DNA of 64,000 nucleotides, from positions 51,344,569 through 51,408,568 of the forward strand of contig CM075766.1 in NCBI GenBank assembly GCA_037974665.1, read 5' to 3'. The notes below the pieces were generated by a model. The model made no database searches and was not told the origin of the DNA. It was given only the letters and a program-made list of their open reading frames with translations. A program made the position numbers and the translations under genes. Below are positions 10,911-22,500 of the stretch, one piece after another. The first letter of the stretch is position 1; every line of letters begins with the position of its first letter. This DNA comes from Ehretia macrophylla. Its lineage: Eukaryota; Streptophyta; Magnoliopsida; Boraginales; Ehretiaceae.

Positions 10911-13567
10911 TCACTCATCTGAAGATTTTGGTGGTTTTCCCCCAAGTGTCTTAATTATGGCTTCAAGGAGCTTAATTTCCTTGTCTCGCTTATAAATCTC
11001 TTCTTGCTTTGCTCGCAACTCTTCCATATGCAGTCCAAATACTTCTGCACATCAGATCAATCACGTAAGTGGAATTTTAACTTTCATGGAACAAGCAGTG
11101 TGGAATCATAATCATTATGCGATTGCTTTAAGGGCAGGCCTAAAACAAGGTTTACAATCAAAATACAAGGCCATCTTCCCCCATCACCACCTAAACCCAC
11201 ACTGGCAGGAAGGTGTAGGCTTAGTCTGCTGAAACGCCACATCTGCCATCAGGGATTCCTCTCACTCTATCCTCAATTTCATGATTATCAGTCAGCAAAC
11301 AACAATTCTCAGAGAGAGTCATCACAAAACAAACAGACGAGAAACTGGAACGGATGATTAATTCCAAATAACCCACATAATCTTCATTTTTCAGCAGAAT
11401 TAATAATCATGCGATAGTTGCAGAATCTCCTAAGAGGAACTTGGTAAATAAAGGGTGGGGAAAATGAGTATCCAACCTCAGCTTTCCAGAAAAGACAAAA
11501 ACGCAGAGGCAAAATAATCCAGTAAATATCACATTGTCATGGACATATACTTAAGGAGTAAAGATGCCCCCTCAGGTGCTGCGCCCCATCACACTTGCTT
11601 TACGGACAGAAACTTCCCCAATTGAAAGTTGCAGCAGTCCGCAGACATAACATAAATATGTAGAAAGAGTGAACGAGCCACGTATAGGACCTGATCATGA
11701 TCACAAGTTTTCCTAGTAAGGCGATACGACACAATAATAATTTTTCATCTCCCTCTATTTTGCCGACTCACTGAATGCTTAAATACCAATTACGTGTTCC
11801 AGAGACAATCATAGATCCTTACTTGGATTCTCCTTGAAACCATATTCATATGGCTCAAAAGCACAGATCAATTATCATTGGGTCATTTCTTTCCACTATG
11901 CTATAAACTAACATTTCCATGTAAAAGAGCAAGCCTCGAGTTTCAACAAAAATTACAAGAAAGAGGGTTTCCCCAAGGAATTAGAGCGTTCAACAAGAAA
12001 AGGGGCAAATATCTACATACTTGTGGTGTTTTCAAGCTCTTTCGTGACTTCCTGCACACGAAATTCAGCAGCCTTCTGGCCAGCCTCTGCTTGTCGTTTT
12101 TCTGTCCGCGCATGAGCAGCAGCCGAAATGGCAGCATCTAGTTCTCGTTCTAAAGTTTCAACTCTTTGCTCAAGAACCTGTCATCAAATGAGATCTATTA
12201 TATTATGTAAGTAGGATTTCTCCATCTAATAATCACTAAATATTAAAATCAGACGGAAGGATTGCAGCCTGCAACACTGTTCTGGGCATTCAAGTACAGG
12301 ATTTTGAACTAAAGTATTTGATAGATTATTTCAGCACATTCCAATTTCGCTTTAATTATCTGGACTTCCAGCTTTTATTTACAATCCAACCTTCATTTAA
12401 GGTCCACCAACTACAAATCCGTACCTTTATAGATTAAAGATATACCTACACGGGTAAAGCTTTTTAAAGAATATAACTCCAAAGTTTAAGTCAGTGTTCC
12501 TGGCTTAAAAAGCTATGACATCAACAGAAACACAACGTTATTTATGATGCAATAATCTACATTATCAAAGTGAATCTCTAAGTGTAAGTCTGATACTAAT
12601 CAACCTCCATTGGCTGAGAATCATAAGGCCAATTCCCCCTTATAGCCCCTCCACTGCATATTTCAATCCGAAATAAACTCAATGACATCCTATTCCTGTC
12701 AAAATTAATTGATAAACAATGTGATCACTAATATTTTTAAAGCTCAGACAAGCAAAAATCTTACATATCCCTGCAAAGAATTTGTGATCGTAACACGACC
12801 GAGGTGGTAAAATTGATTAATTGATCAATACATAAAGTCAGTAATAGCAGAAAATCAACCGTTCAGCTCAAATATCATAATATACAAACAATCCCATGCC
12901 ATTATATACTCATCATAAAGTAATCAACTCAATTCAAACACTACCCAACAAATTCAAGAACCCTTTAAACGAAGCAAAAACAGCTCTGAACACTCGAAAT
13001 TAGATGATAAACATAGTGACAAGCAAAAATCTTCCATATCAATGCAAAGAACAAGTGATCGTAACATGACCCATGTGATAAAACCGATTAATTGATCAAT
13101 TTATGACACAAGTAATAGCAGAAAATCAATATTTCAGCTCAAATATCATAATATACAAACAATTGCATGCCATCATCATACACTAAGCAACTCAATCCAA
13201 ACACTACCCAACAGATTCAATAACCCTTTGAATCAAGCAAACACAGCTCTAAAATTCACTACCCACAACTAAGAATAACCGACTCGAGCCTGAAATTTAC
13301 TGGCCTAAAATAATTAATCTAAATTATTATTTAGACCCCGGGACACTAAAATATAAACTACTCTCGTAATAAGAGAACTGCCTTAATGGTTCGGGCTTGT
13401 TCGGAGCAGAGAGAGGCTCTGGAGAAGGTCTCATCATCGACAAAAACGGCTTTTTTGATAAGTAGCTTTTGGAGTGAGTCGAGATTGCCTGACATCTCCG
13501 TCAGATTGGCGATCGCTGCCGTCCATCTCTCGTTCCCTTTCGCCTTCTCCTTCTCTCTCTCTTCCAT
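10911..13567 (-). CDS. Small coiled-coil protein of unknown function, three exons
   Basis: Exons: 13567 to about 13379/13382, 12177-12021, 11044-10911, giving 158-159 aa. The start is the ATG at 13567; an in-frame TTG just upstream is not needed. The protein begins MEEREKEKAKGNERW, has a hydrophilic helical N-terminal part (about residues 15-60), and then a strong heptad-rich coiled coil with repeated Glu/Arg/Leu (VLEQRVETLERELDAAISAA and onward to about residue 150). It ends in GGKPPKSSDE. I see no catalytic motif, signal peptide or membrane segment. I do not recognise a named family; it looks like a conserved plant coiled-coil protein, possibly a dimeric scaffold. The exon 1 donor is ambiguous: GT after GGCA, or a GC donor after AAG. 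Both keep phase 0 and differ by one Ala. Intron 1 carries a 271-bp tandem duplication. Confidence 0.75.
12747..13255. repeat. Tandem duplication, period about 271 bp, in an intron
   Basis: Copy one starts GACAAGCAAAAATCTT at 12747, copy two at 13018. Shared landmarks are TGATCGTAACA, ATTAATTGATCAAT, TAGCAGAAAATCAA and CAAACACTACCCAACA. The copies are moderately diverged. It lies in intron 1 of the coiled-coil gene. Confidence 0.85.
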
Positions 13568-14042
13568 TGCTTCTTTCAAGATCGCTGCTGTTTGTTTTTT
13601 TTAATAAAAGATCTTTTTGCTGTGAATTATGAAATCAAGTTTTTTGGGTTTGAAGATTTGTTCTTTTATTTTAGTCAACAGACTCGCAAGAGAATTTGCT
13701 AGTCGATCAATTTATTTTATTTTATTTTTGGGGTATTTATGCAAGTGATATCATATTTACTTTCCTTTTATTGGCGTACTCAAACTTCACACGTGTACAA
13801 ATATCAATTTTTATTTTTATTTGCTGGAAGATCAAATATCAAGTCCATGCGACATATACTCCACTATTAGACTTACTTTAAGTTAATTCAATTGGATTTT
13901 TACAACATCAAATTTAGCTACCTTGTATATTTAGATTCTCATAATAAAAGTTTATACCCATATGGAATTTTAATTCGTGATGAATTAAGAGCTATCATAT
14001 ATATATTAATCTTGATGTGAAGATATTTTATATTAAAATAGC

Positions 14043-14310
14043 AATCACGATAATTTTCTGAATTGTTGAATAACGTATATGGGCATTAGATTATTTTCTA
14101 ATTAAACGAAGAGTAGTATTAATTGAAAAGGTCAATTCTAAGTGCAATAACAATTTCTTTATATATGTAAACCCATAACCTCAATTATTACACATGTATC
14201 TTGTTATAATTAAGCTTAGAAAATAATAATAATAATAATATCATTATAGATTTTAATCACGATAATTTTATGAACTGATGAATAATGAATACGGGCATTA
14301 GATTATTTTT
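14043..14310. repeat. Diverged direct repeat, about 55 bp, spaced 213 bp
   Basis: AATCACGATAATTTT followed by a GAATAA stretch and GGGCATTAGATTATTTT occurs at about 14043 and about 14256. Function unknown. Confidence 0.7.
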
Positions 14311-14568
14311 GTCAACTTAGTATTTTTGTTTATTTCTAGGATATCTGGAGATTAAAAAACTAATTATTGATGAAAAAATGATACATCAGCCAAAGCCTTT
14401 ATGAAGCAAGTCCTATTAATAGGAGACAAAGTTTTAGTTCGTGGAGAGGATTTGCAAACCAGTGTGAGAGAAGTTGCTCGGATTAGAATGAAATTCAATC
14501 TTAATCTTACAGGTACGGATTTCTTGTATTGTTGAATAACTTATTTGCGTATTTTGATCCTTTTATAC

Positions 14569-14614
<46 letters not shown>
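14569..14614. repeat. (TA)n microsatellite
   Basis: About 22 uninterrupted TA units. Confidence 0.95.
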
Positions 14615-14617
<3 letters not shown>

Positions 14618-14696
14618 CTACACAAACAAGAATATTCATTGATTCAAAATATATATAATCTGGTGGTCGTATCTACACGACAAAAACAAGTACTCC

Positions 14697-15117
14697 TAAC
14701 CTCCTAAGAAAGGAGATTTAGATCATCTCTTATTATATTGGAGAAGATGATCTCATCCACATATATTATATTTAAATTTAAATTATTAACCATTAGATTA
14801 AATGAATGTAAGTCATTAGATCAAATCTATAAATTAATCTTTACCATCATTTAAAAAGTCTAAATTTTTCTTTTTAATGATGATTCTATACAATTTAAAA
14901 GTTTCCTTTTTAGTGTGGTTAAACCTAATAAGCCTAGTGTCTTTTTACGTCTTTTCACAATTTAACTTTGAATGAAGGGTTTAAATTGGTTTCATAATTT
15001 TATCTAATGTTTTTGAATATTTTGATTTAATGGTTAACAATTTATACTAAAGTATGATATGGGTGGATCTAATATATTGGAAAGTATAAAAATAAGAGAG
15101 GATCCAAATCCTAAACA
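14697..15117. mobile_element. Foldback (MITE-like) element
   Basis: The ends are long imperfect inverted repeats. The left arm (AGATTTAGATCATCTCTTA, then CCACATATATTATATTT and TTATTAACCATTAGATTAAA) pairs with the complement of the right arm, which carries GAGAGGATCCAAATCC and a GGTTAACAATTTATAC stretch. It shares the GGATC(C/T)AAA motif with the foldbacks at 33764-34228. No transposase is present. Confidence 0.6.
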
Positions 15118-15540
15118 AGGATGTTCAAATCTACATTCCAAAGTTTTGTGTATCTTTTCCCTATGTATCTTTTATTTTTTACATAAACAAATGCAATTAA
15201 ACAACTAGTCTTCACTACAAATGTGTCTATCAATGAATCCTCTTGTTCCTTTCTAACCATAAGTGATACGCAACTACTTCCAAAATTAATTTGTAATGAT
15301 AGGATACAATTAAACAATTAGTCTTCACTACAAACGTGTCGTTAATGAATCTTTCCTTCCTAACCATATGTGGTAAACAATTGCTTCCAAAATTAATTTG
15401 TAACAATAGCTTTTGACGATAAGGTTGACCACCTAGTAATTTGATCCCATATGCAAACCCAGTGTGGATCCTTAGAAATTCTACATCGCTTCTTCCAAAT
15501 ACGTAAGAATCAACTTGCAAACCCCGTTGGAGCATTCTGT
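15111..15540 (-). pseudogene. Possible LINE C-terminal remnant with internal duplication
   Basis: On the minus strand two short frames both contain an LQINFGS...VRKE...DTFVVKT stretch, because about 105 bp is duplicated in tandem (about 15190-15300 and 15304-15410). One frame includes AYHLWLERNKRIH, like the WRERNNR stretch at the end of plant LINE reverse transcriptases. Short and weak; the assignment is tentative. Confidence 0.35.
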
Positions 15541-17517
15541 ACTAATGTCGCGTTTACAATTCATAAATTAAAATAAAAACTATAGTTGTTGAGCAAAAAA
15601 TAAATATTTAACGAAGATATTAACTTTGACCCATGCCATAGTCCATAAAGAAGTGAAACAAAACAAAATTTAAGTATAAGATAACGCTATTAGATATAAT
15701 TGCTTCTATTTTTTGGTATCAAATATAATGAGTTAAGTGATAAATATATGTCCATAAAATTTTATGTCGAACTTGTTTTCCTATAATCTTTTAGACTTTT
15801 TCATTTTATTAATTGGAAAACAAGCTCAAATTATTTGAGAAGATTTTTATCCGGACAATGTTTCTTTGTTTAGTGGGCATTAAGAATTTATAACACGAGT
15901 TAGTAGTCATCACATTGCTATAGAATATGACTGTGTTCCATTTACTAGATAGAATTTGATGTTAAACAACCTTTAAGGTCCTAATTATTGTCTGGTATTT
16001 AATATGTCTGATATATATTTACTTTGGTTATTCCAGAGAATGTCTTGTACATTGGAAGGAAGAGATGTTCTTCTTGATGTTTTCCACCAAAGAGAATGCA
16101 GTTAGTTTTCCAATATAGATTTAACATTCATATTCCAATGAGAATGATAAACCCACGTGACGGTACCGTTCTACGTAAACTATTGAAGACGCTAAGTGTA
16201 ATGATATATATATATTGTATTATTGATGAATAATAAAAACATTCCTAAACTTAAAAAATGTTTATATTTTGTGAAAAAATATTTTACCTATGCTATCTTA
16301 TTGTAAATAGTGTTTAGCTGTTAATCGACCTAGAAGGTGTGTTAAAGCACGCTGTCATGCCTCGAGTCTAAACTTTCAGACTCGTAGGTGAAATCAGTAT
16401 TGTAGCCAAAAGAAAATAATTACTTGGGCTTCTTTTTTACTAGCCCAAAATAATTAATTCAAGTTATCTCTTATACTCACAACACTCATTTATAAACTAT
16501 ATAATTACGCTATATTTAGCTGATGTGGAATATTATACATGCTATTACACCACGAGTGGATAGAATTTATAACTTCAAAATAAATTTAATGTAAATTTCT
16601 TACAGCTCATCGACGTAAACAATGGCATTGTTTACGCCAAAAAAAAAAAACGTTTTCCGCGGTAATATCTCACGGTTAGTTTTAGTTGAGCAGGTTTTTA
16701 GATTCACGTGTTAGCCTTTTATTTGGTTTTGAGATTTCGAAGCAAAGTTTGACCCAATAAAAGAGTAAGTATATCATAACAAAAAAAAAAAAAAAAGCAA
16801 AGAAAAAAAGAGTACGTATATCATATATGGAAACATAGATTGATAATGAGCATCTAACCGTGGGTCCAAAACTACACACACATGCTTTATTGTGAAGGAA
16901 GCAAGAGGACATGTCCAAATTGCTATATTTTTATATGGTTATTTTATATTTAGATCTGTTAACTTTTACATATATATAAGACTTAGATTTTATATTTTTT
17001 GAAAAATAAGACTTACATCTCTCTATGCATTTTTTTTGTATCATTTCGCACCCAATACTTATAAAAAAATCAATCAACTTTTATGTTAAAAATATTTTAA
17101 TGACAATTCTACCATTCCCATCCCCAGTATCCCTACCCAAAAATTACCACTCAACACACACGGTTCTTTATCTTTTTTTTTTTTTTTATTGAACACATGG
17201 TTCTTTGTCAATCAAAAAGAAAACACTCACAGTTCTTTCACCAAAAATACACACACACACATCCAAATACATACACCGCACTCACAGTAATAGACTCACT
17301 ACACGTATCCCTACAGTACCTCATAGTACACACACCCATGAACACAAAATATCTTTACGGTACCTCACACTCAAACACAAACGGTCTTCGTACTTAGACA
17401 CATACCCACACACGTAGTAGCAAACTTACCACACACGTAGAGAAAAACATACTTTGATAGACTAACACATATACACTTGTTCGGATGGAAAACAACACAA
17501 TAATGGTGGCGATATTA

Positions 17518-17570
17518 GGGCTGGGGTTTTGGGTTGGGATTTTGGGGTGTTGAATTTGGGATTGTGGGAA
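17518..17570 (+). repeat. G-quadruplex-type G-run cluster
   Basis: Runs GGG-N2-GGGG-N4-GGG-N2-GGG-N4-GGGG follow one another with short T-rich loops on the plus strand, about 2 kb upstream of the Pumilio start. The pattern meets the usual G3+N1-7 rule. Confidence 0.6.
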
Positions 17571-19566
17571 GAGGGATGAGGTTGCAAATTCTTTTCTATT
17601 TTTGTGTAAGGGTGGTTGGGGTGATGTAAGGCTTAGGGGATGGTTGGGGTGTTTCAACAAAAGTTGTGGGCTATATTGGGGTGGGAAAGGGATGAAATTA
17701 GTTAGAGTGTGCTGATGTTAGGAATTGATGAGGGTAGGAATGTCATTTTATGAGGTTTTAACAAAAAAAAAATACAAATTTTTTTATAGAATAGGTGTAA
17801 GTCTCATTTTTAAAAAAGTATAGGGTTTAAATCTTATATACGTAAAAATGGAGGAAATTTAGGTTAAAAATACCCATTTTTATATTGAGTTCTAATTATT
17901 CATGCACACTATATATGGATATTGACGTTGAAAACTTTATAATTTGGTAGAGGGTTTGAAAGTAAAATGTGGACGATAAAGCCCCTTTTTAAATCTAAAT
18001 GAAAATTTATTTTTGGATTTAATTGTCCAAATCCAAATAGTTATTGGATCTTTTATTTACGTTTAAACAATGTACTACTTTATACCAGCCATTCATATGG
18101 AGATCCAAATAAAATAACCTTAGAATATTTCTCTAACATGGGTCATACTGGATTTGATTAGTAGTTTCTTTATGATGGCTAATTGGTTGTAATGTTCGAT
18201 GATATCTTCTAAAATTAACTCTCAATTAGAATTTTGGATAAGAATTAAATATCCGTTGTGACACTCCTAAAATATTTCACAAATTTTGATGGCCCTAAAA
18301 ACACCGAAATAAGTTAGTCTAGAGTTTTCCAAAAAATTGTATAGATAGTTGTATAACTCTCTAGATCATTTTACACACAATGTAATATTTATAGAGGTTT
18401 TAGAGAATTTGACCATTCATGTGATTCAATCGTTTGATTTTACAATTATATTCCTATAAATAAGGGGAGGCGGACTCTTGTCGCTCAGTATGTTTTTCTT
18501 CTTCAGTTTCATATTTTATGAACAATTACTAATTTGATAAATTAATTCAATACATGGAGTGCTGAGATACAAATGTTATGCAATATAATTTTCACAATTT
18601 AATAAGAAAACATGAATATTACTTTTGATATAAGAATTTAGAGTTATTGCTTATACAAATAAAAATAAAATCTCATGATAGATATCTAACCACTAAAGGC
18701 GAAGACATTGAGATGGTTGTTAACAAAAAGTGAAAGATTGGGATGGTTGTTAACATATAATGGGGTTAAAGCAAAAATAGGATATAACACTAAAAATTTA
18801 TATTTTACATTTAACTACATATTAAAAAGATTCAACAATCTTCTTAACAATTGTTATGTCAAAAAGAGAAATTTTTAACAAATGCCACGTCAATAAACAT
18901 TGTGAATTAAGTAAAATATTTCTCACTTCGATGGTGTTTTACCCAGGTATGTACGTTTGAATAAATTTTCCCATTTCTATATATTACCAAAATCATTAAA
19001 AGGTGACTTTTCTTTCATTTTATAATTAACAGATGAACAAGTCATAGTATAACACGTGTAAGATTTCAACAATTTAATATTTTGTGTCTACAGTAAATTA
19101 TTTTTTTAATATTACTTTTCTTTACTTAAAGTGTGATATATATATATAGTGTGCCTCACTGTGTTCTAGTGTGAGTATTGTCTACAGTACATGTAACCGT
19201 ATGCAATCCATTCCTCTTTGCATGCTTCGCCAACTCTTTCCAAAAGAATCCCAAAAACCCATATATAGTAATTCTTTTTTAATTTTTGTATAATAAAAAA
19301 ATAGCAAATCAAATGCATTGCATTTTGGGTTTCATCACAACCCATCAAAAAATCGAAAAAGGAAAAGAAAAAAAAAAAAAAACCTTTTCACCATTTTCGT
19401 CTTTTGCACAAGCTCTGAAAGCCAACCCAGATGATAAAAATTGGTAATCTTTTCTGGGTATATGGTATTTTATCAATGTTTTTTTATCAGTAAATCTTGA
19501 TTCTTGCATCGTTTTTGTTGCAAAATCTTGTTTTTTTTTGTAATCTTTTGTTGTTGTTGTTGTTTA

Positions 19567-22500
19567 ATGTTTGAGGGGGTTAAGATTGAGGAAAAATTGA
19601 AGGAGAACATGAAGGATGATGAGGAGCTTGAAATGTTGTTGGGTGAGATCCCTCATGCAATTCATCATCATCCATATAGCATTAACAATGCTCAACATCA
19701 TCATCATCATCACCATGGTTCTCATATGACAACACAGAAGATGAATGACATGATGATGATGATGATGATGGGTAGTAATAGTAATAGTAATAGTAATAGA
19801 AATAGTATTAGTGTGTATGATGATGAGACATTGAATCATCACAAGTATACATGTGCATCACCTGTTAGTGGGTTCTCTTTGCAATCTGATGGTTCTTCAT
19901 CCAGCTTGTTCTCTGGTGGGCATTCATCGTCTGACAATGGATCACCAACCACACCTCCATTGAAAGAGCTTAAACCCCAGTTGCTTTGTGAAAATTCAAA
20001 GAATTTTAATGGGTTGTGGATGGATTCTAAAGCAAATAATTATTCTGTTGGGAAAATTGCTAGTGGTAATGTTATTGATGAAATGGTTTTGTCAAGAAAT
20101 TTGAATAAAATGTACATTAGTGATCAGCAGGATGATGTTCCGATAGGCCTGAATGGTTTTCAATCACATGATCAATCCATTGGGGGAGCTTTTCGAATGA
20201 AGTCTGAAAAATGTATGGCGTCTGTTAGTTATACGAATGGCCTCTCTGATTATGGAGGATCTCAGTCCTCTTTGCAAAGAGGTTTTCAGAATTTTGATGG
20301 TGAGATGGGTTCTGCATATTGTTATAGGATCGGTAATTTATCAGGATCACAATATTCTCCTGGCCGATCTGATGGATTCTTTTATCCTTCAAGTTATGTT
20401 AATCCTGGTATTAGGTCTCAATTTCCTGCAACACTGATGCAGTCTGGCCATGGTTATCAGATGGGAGTTCCGCTTTCAGAGTTGTCTACTAATTTAGCTA
20501 GACCTTCAGTTACTGATGCCGCGCTTTATGCTCAACAAACGGGGATAAATCTCTTTGAAAAAAGGGGAGCATTTTCTTATCCAAGTATGGCTCAAGTGGC
20601 TCACCCGAGGCCACGCTTTGATGTGGATAATGTACTTCATTTCCGGCAGCCAATACCAAATGGAAGGAACAGAGTTGCCTCACATGTTAGAATCCCTCAA
20701 CAGGGCCTTGAGGCATTCACAGAGGATAGCTTGATCATCCAAGGGGAAGGTCTAAATTATGTGATCAACAAAGGATATGGACGTGCCAGAGGACACTGTA
20801 ATAAGGGTTCATTTGAGGAGGCTAGTATGCATAGACATCAAGAGAAGACCTCACAGTTCGATAATCATTCCCAGACTGGAGGAATTCAAGAAAATGGCCG
20901 AAATTTCAGGACACCTTGCGTTTTCTCTCTGCCTACAAAATGCAGCTCTTTGGCAGAAGCTCAAGGATACATATATTACATGGCAAAGGATCAACAAGGC
21001 TGCCGATTTTTGCAGAGGATGCTTGATGAGGGAACTCACCGAGATGTTCAGATAGTTTTCAATGAGGTAATTGATCATGTTGTTGAACTTATGATGAACC
21101 CTTTTGGAAATTACCAAATGCAGAAGCTGTTGGAAGTGTGCAATGAAGAACAGAGAATGCAGATTCTACTGAAAGTCACTCAAGAGCCAGGCGAGCTTGT
21201 TAGGATCTCTTTGAATACTCATGGGTAAGTCATTCACAATTTTGCAGAATCCTTGATTTTCTATTCACTTTACTAAATGCGTACCTTTTCTTCATAACTG
21301 TATCAGCACTCGAGTGGTTCAGAAGTTGATTGAGACACTCAAAACCAGGCAGCAAAAATCTCTGGTTATTTCTGCACTGGAACCTGGATTTCTTGCTCTT
21401 ATCAAAGACCTGAATGGTAACCATGTTGTTCAGCGGTGCTTGCAATGCCTGAGCAACGAAGACAATAAGGTATTAGCTTCTTGTGTTTAATGTTATCAAG
21501 TGTGATTTGACTTTTGAGCTGCCTAGTATGTTATATGGTCTTAAGTATTCTTGTTCTATTATCTCTCATCTCCTAAAATAATGCTTGCTCCTATAAGTTC
21601 TTCAGAATTGCTTGTTCTCAGTGGATCAGTATGATGATCTCCGTTAGTTCTTGTCAGGTTTTGTCAAGATTATTGCATCCTTTTGCATTGAAGCCAATGA
21701 TATTTTTCTTTATTTCTTGGATAATATATCACTATCAACCCCTTCTTCATGCAAAACTGAGATGGAAACAGAACCCTGTGTGAAAATCAAGATCTTTTCC
21801 CTGACGTCAGGCATGATGACTTCAAATTTATTTTGTTGAGTACACAAATCATGATGCCTGTATCATTGAATTATTTTTCAATGTAGAAGATAATACTTTC
21901 TTTGTTTATTAGCATGTATCTTTATCATAATTATTTCCACTTAGTGGGGAGGCCTCGGTATGAAGATGTCTGCTGTCTGTATGGAGGCTTGGAGAATAAG
22001 AGCCAAAAGTTTCCATATCATACTTCAATTAGAAACTCAAACAAAAAGCATTTAGAGGCCCCTGGCTTTTGAATTATGAGGATTAAAAAAAAAAAAAATC
22101 AAAGACAACAACTTAATCAAACAATGGGAGCTTTTTACTCCTTTTTTGCCTGCAAATGGGCTAGATATAGTCTCAATTCTTACTCCAATTTTTTTTCTTT
22201 CCATAACATAAAGAAGTATTTTTCACTCGGTTTAAAATCTATTTCCAGTGCGTTTTGTTGAACGAAGTAGGAATAGAGTGAGTTTCCTGAGCTTTGAAAT
22301 AGAGTGGAAATCAAGTCAATAAAACTGTTATGGTTCTAGTTTCTAGAAAGAATATTGAGTTTCCAAACGCTTGAGAAATCTAGAATGAAAATATTTAAAA
22401 AAGGTTCTTGGAAAATACTTCCTTCATTTTCTGTTTAGTTTCCCCCATTTTCAGATGAAACAAACAGGGAGTTGGAAATTAAGTTGATATACAAATTTCA

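Larger units (their letters stand above)
13568..19566. other. 6-kb intergenic region upstream of the Pumilio gene
   Basis: No gene supported. Contents: a diverged 55-bp direct repeat (14043 and 14256), a TA microsatellite (about 14569-14614), a foldback element (14697-15117), a possible LINE remnant with an internal duplication (15111-15540), a CA-rich stretch (about 17240-17440) followed by a G-run stretch (17518-17650), and, at the right, the Pumilio promoter and leader. A TA-rich TATA-like run lies at 19136-19149. Confidence 0.55.

Noticed and set aside
17197-17660. Thr/His-rich and Pro-rich open frames on both strands
   Set aside because: Low-complexity CA- and GT-rich DNA; no domain, no splice support.
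19504-19566. Open frame extending the Pumilio protein upstream of 19567
   Set aside because: It has no ATG; it begins at TTG and encodes a Cys/Phe-rich stretch unlike other PUM N-termini. The ATG at 19567 is preferred.
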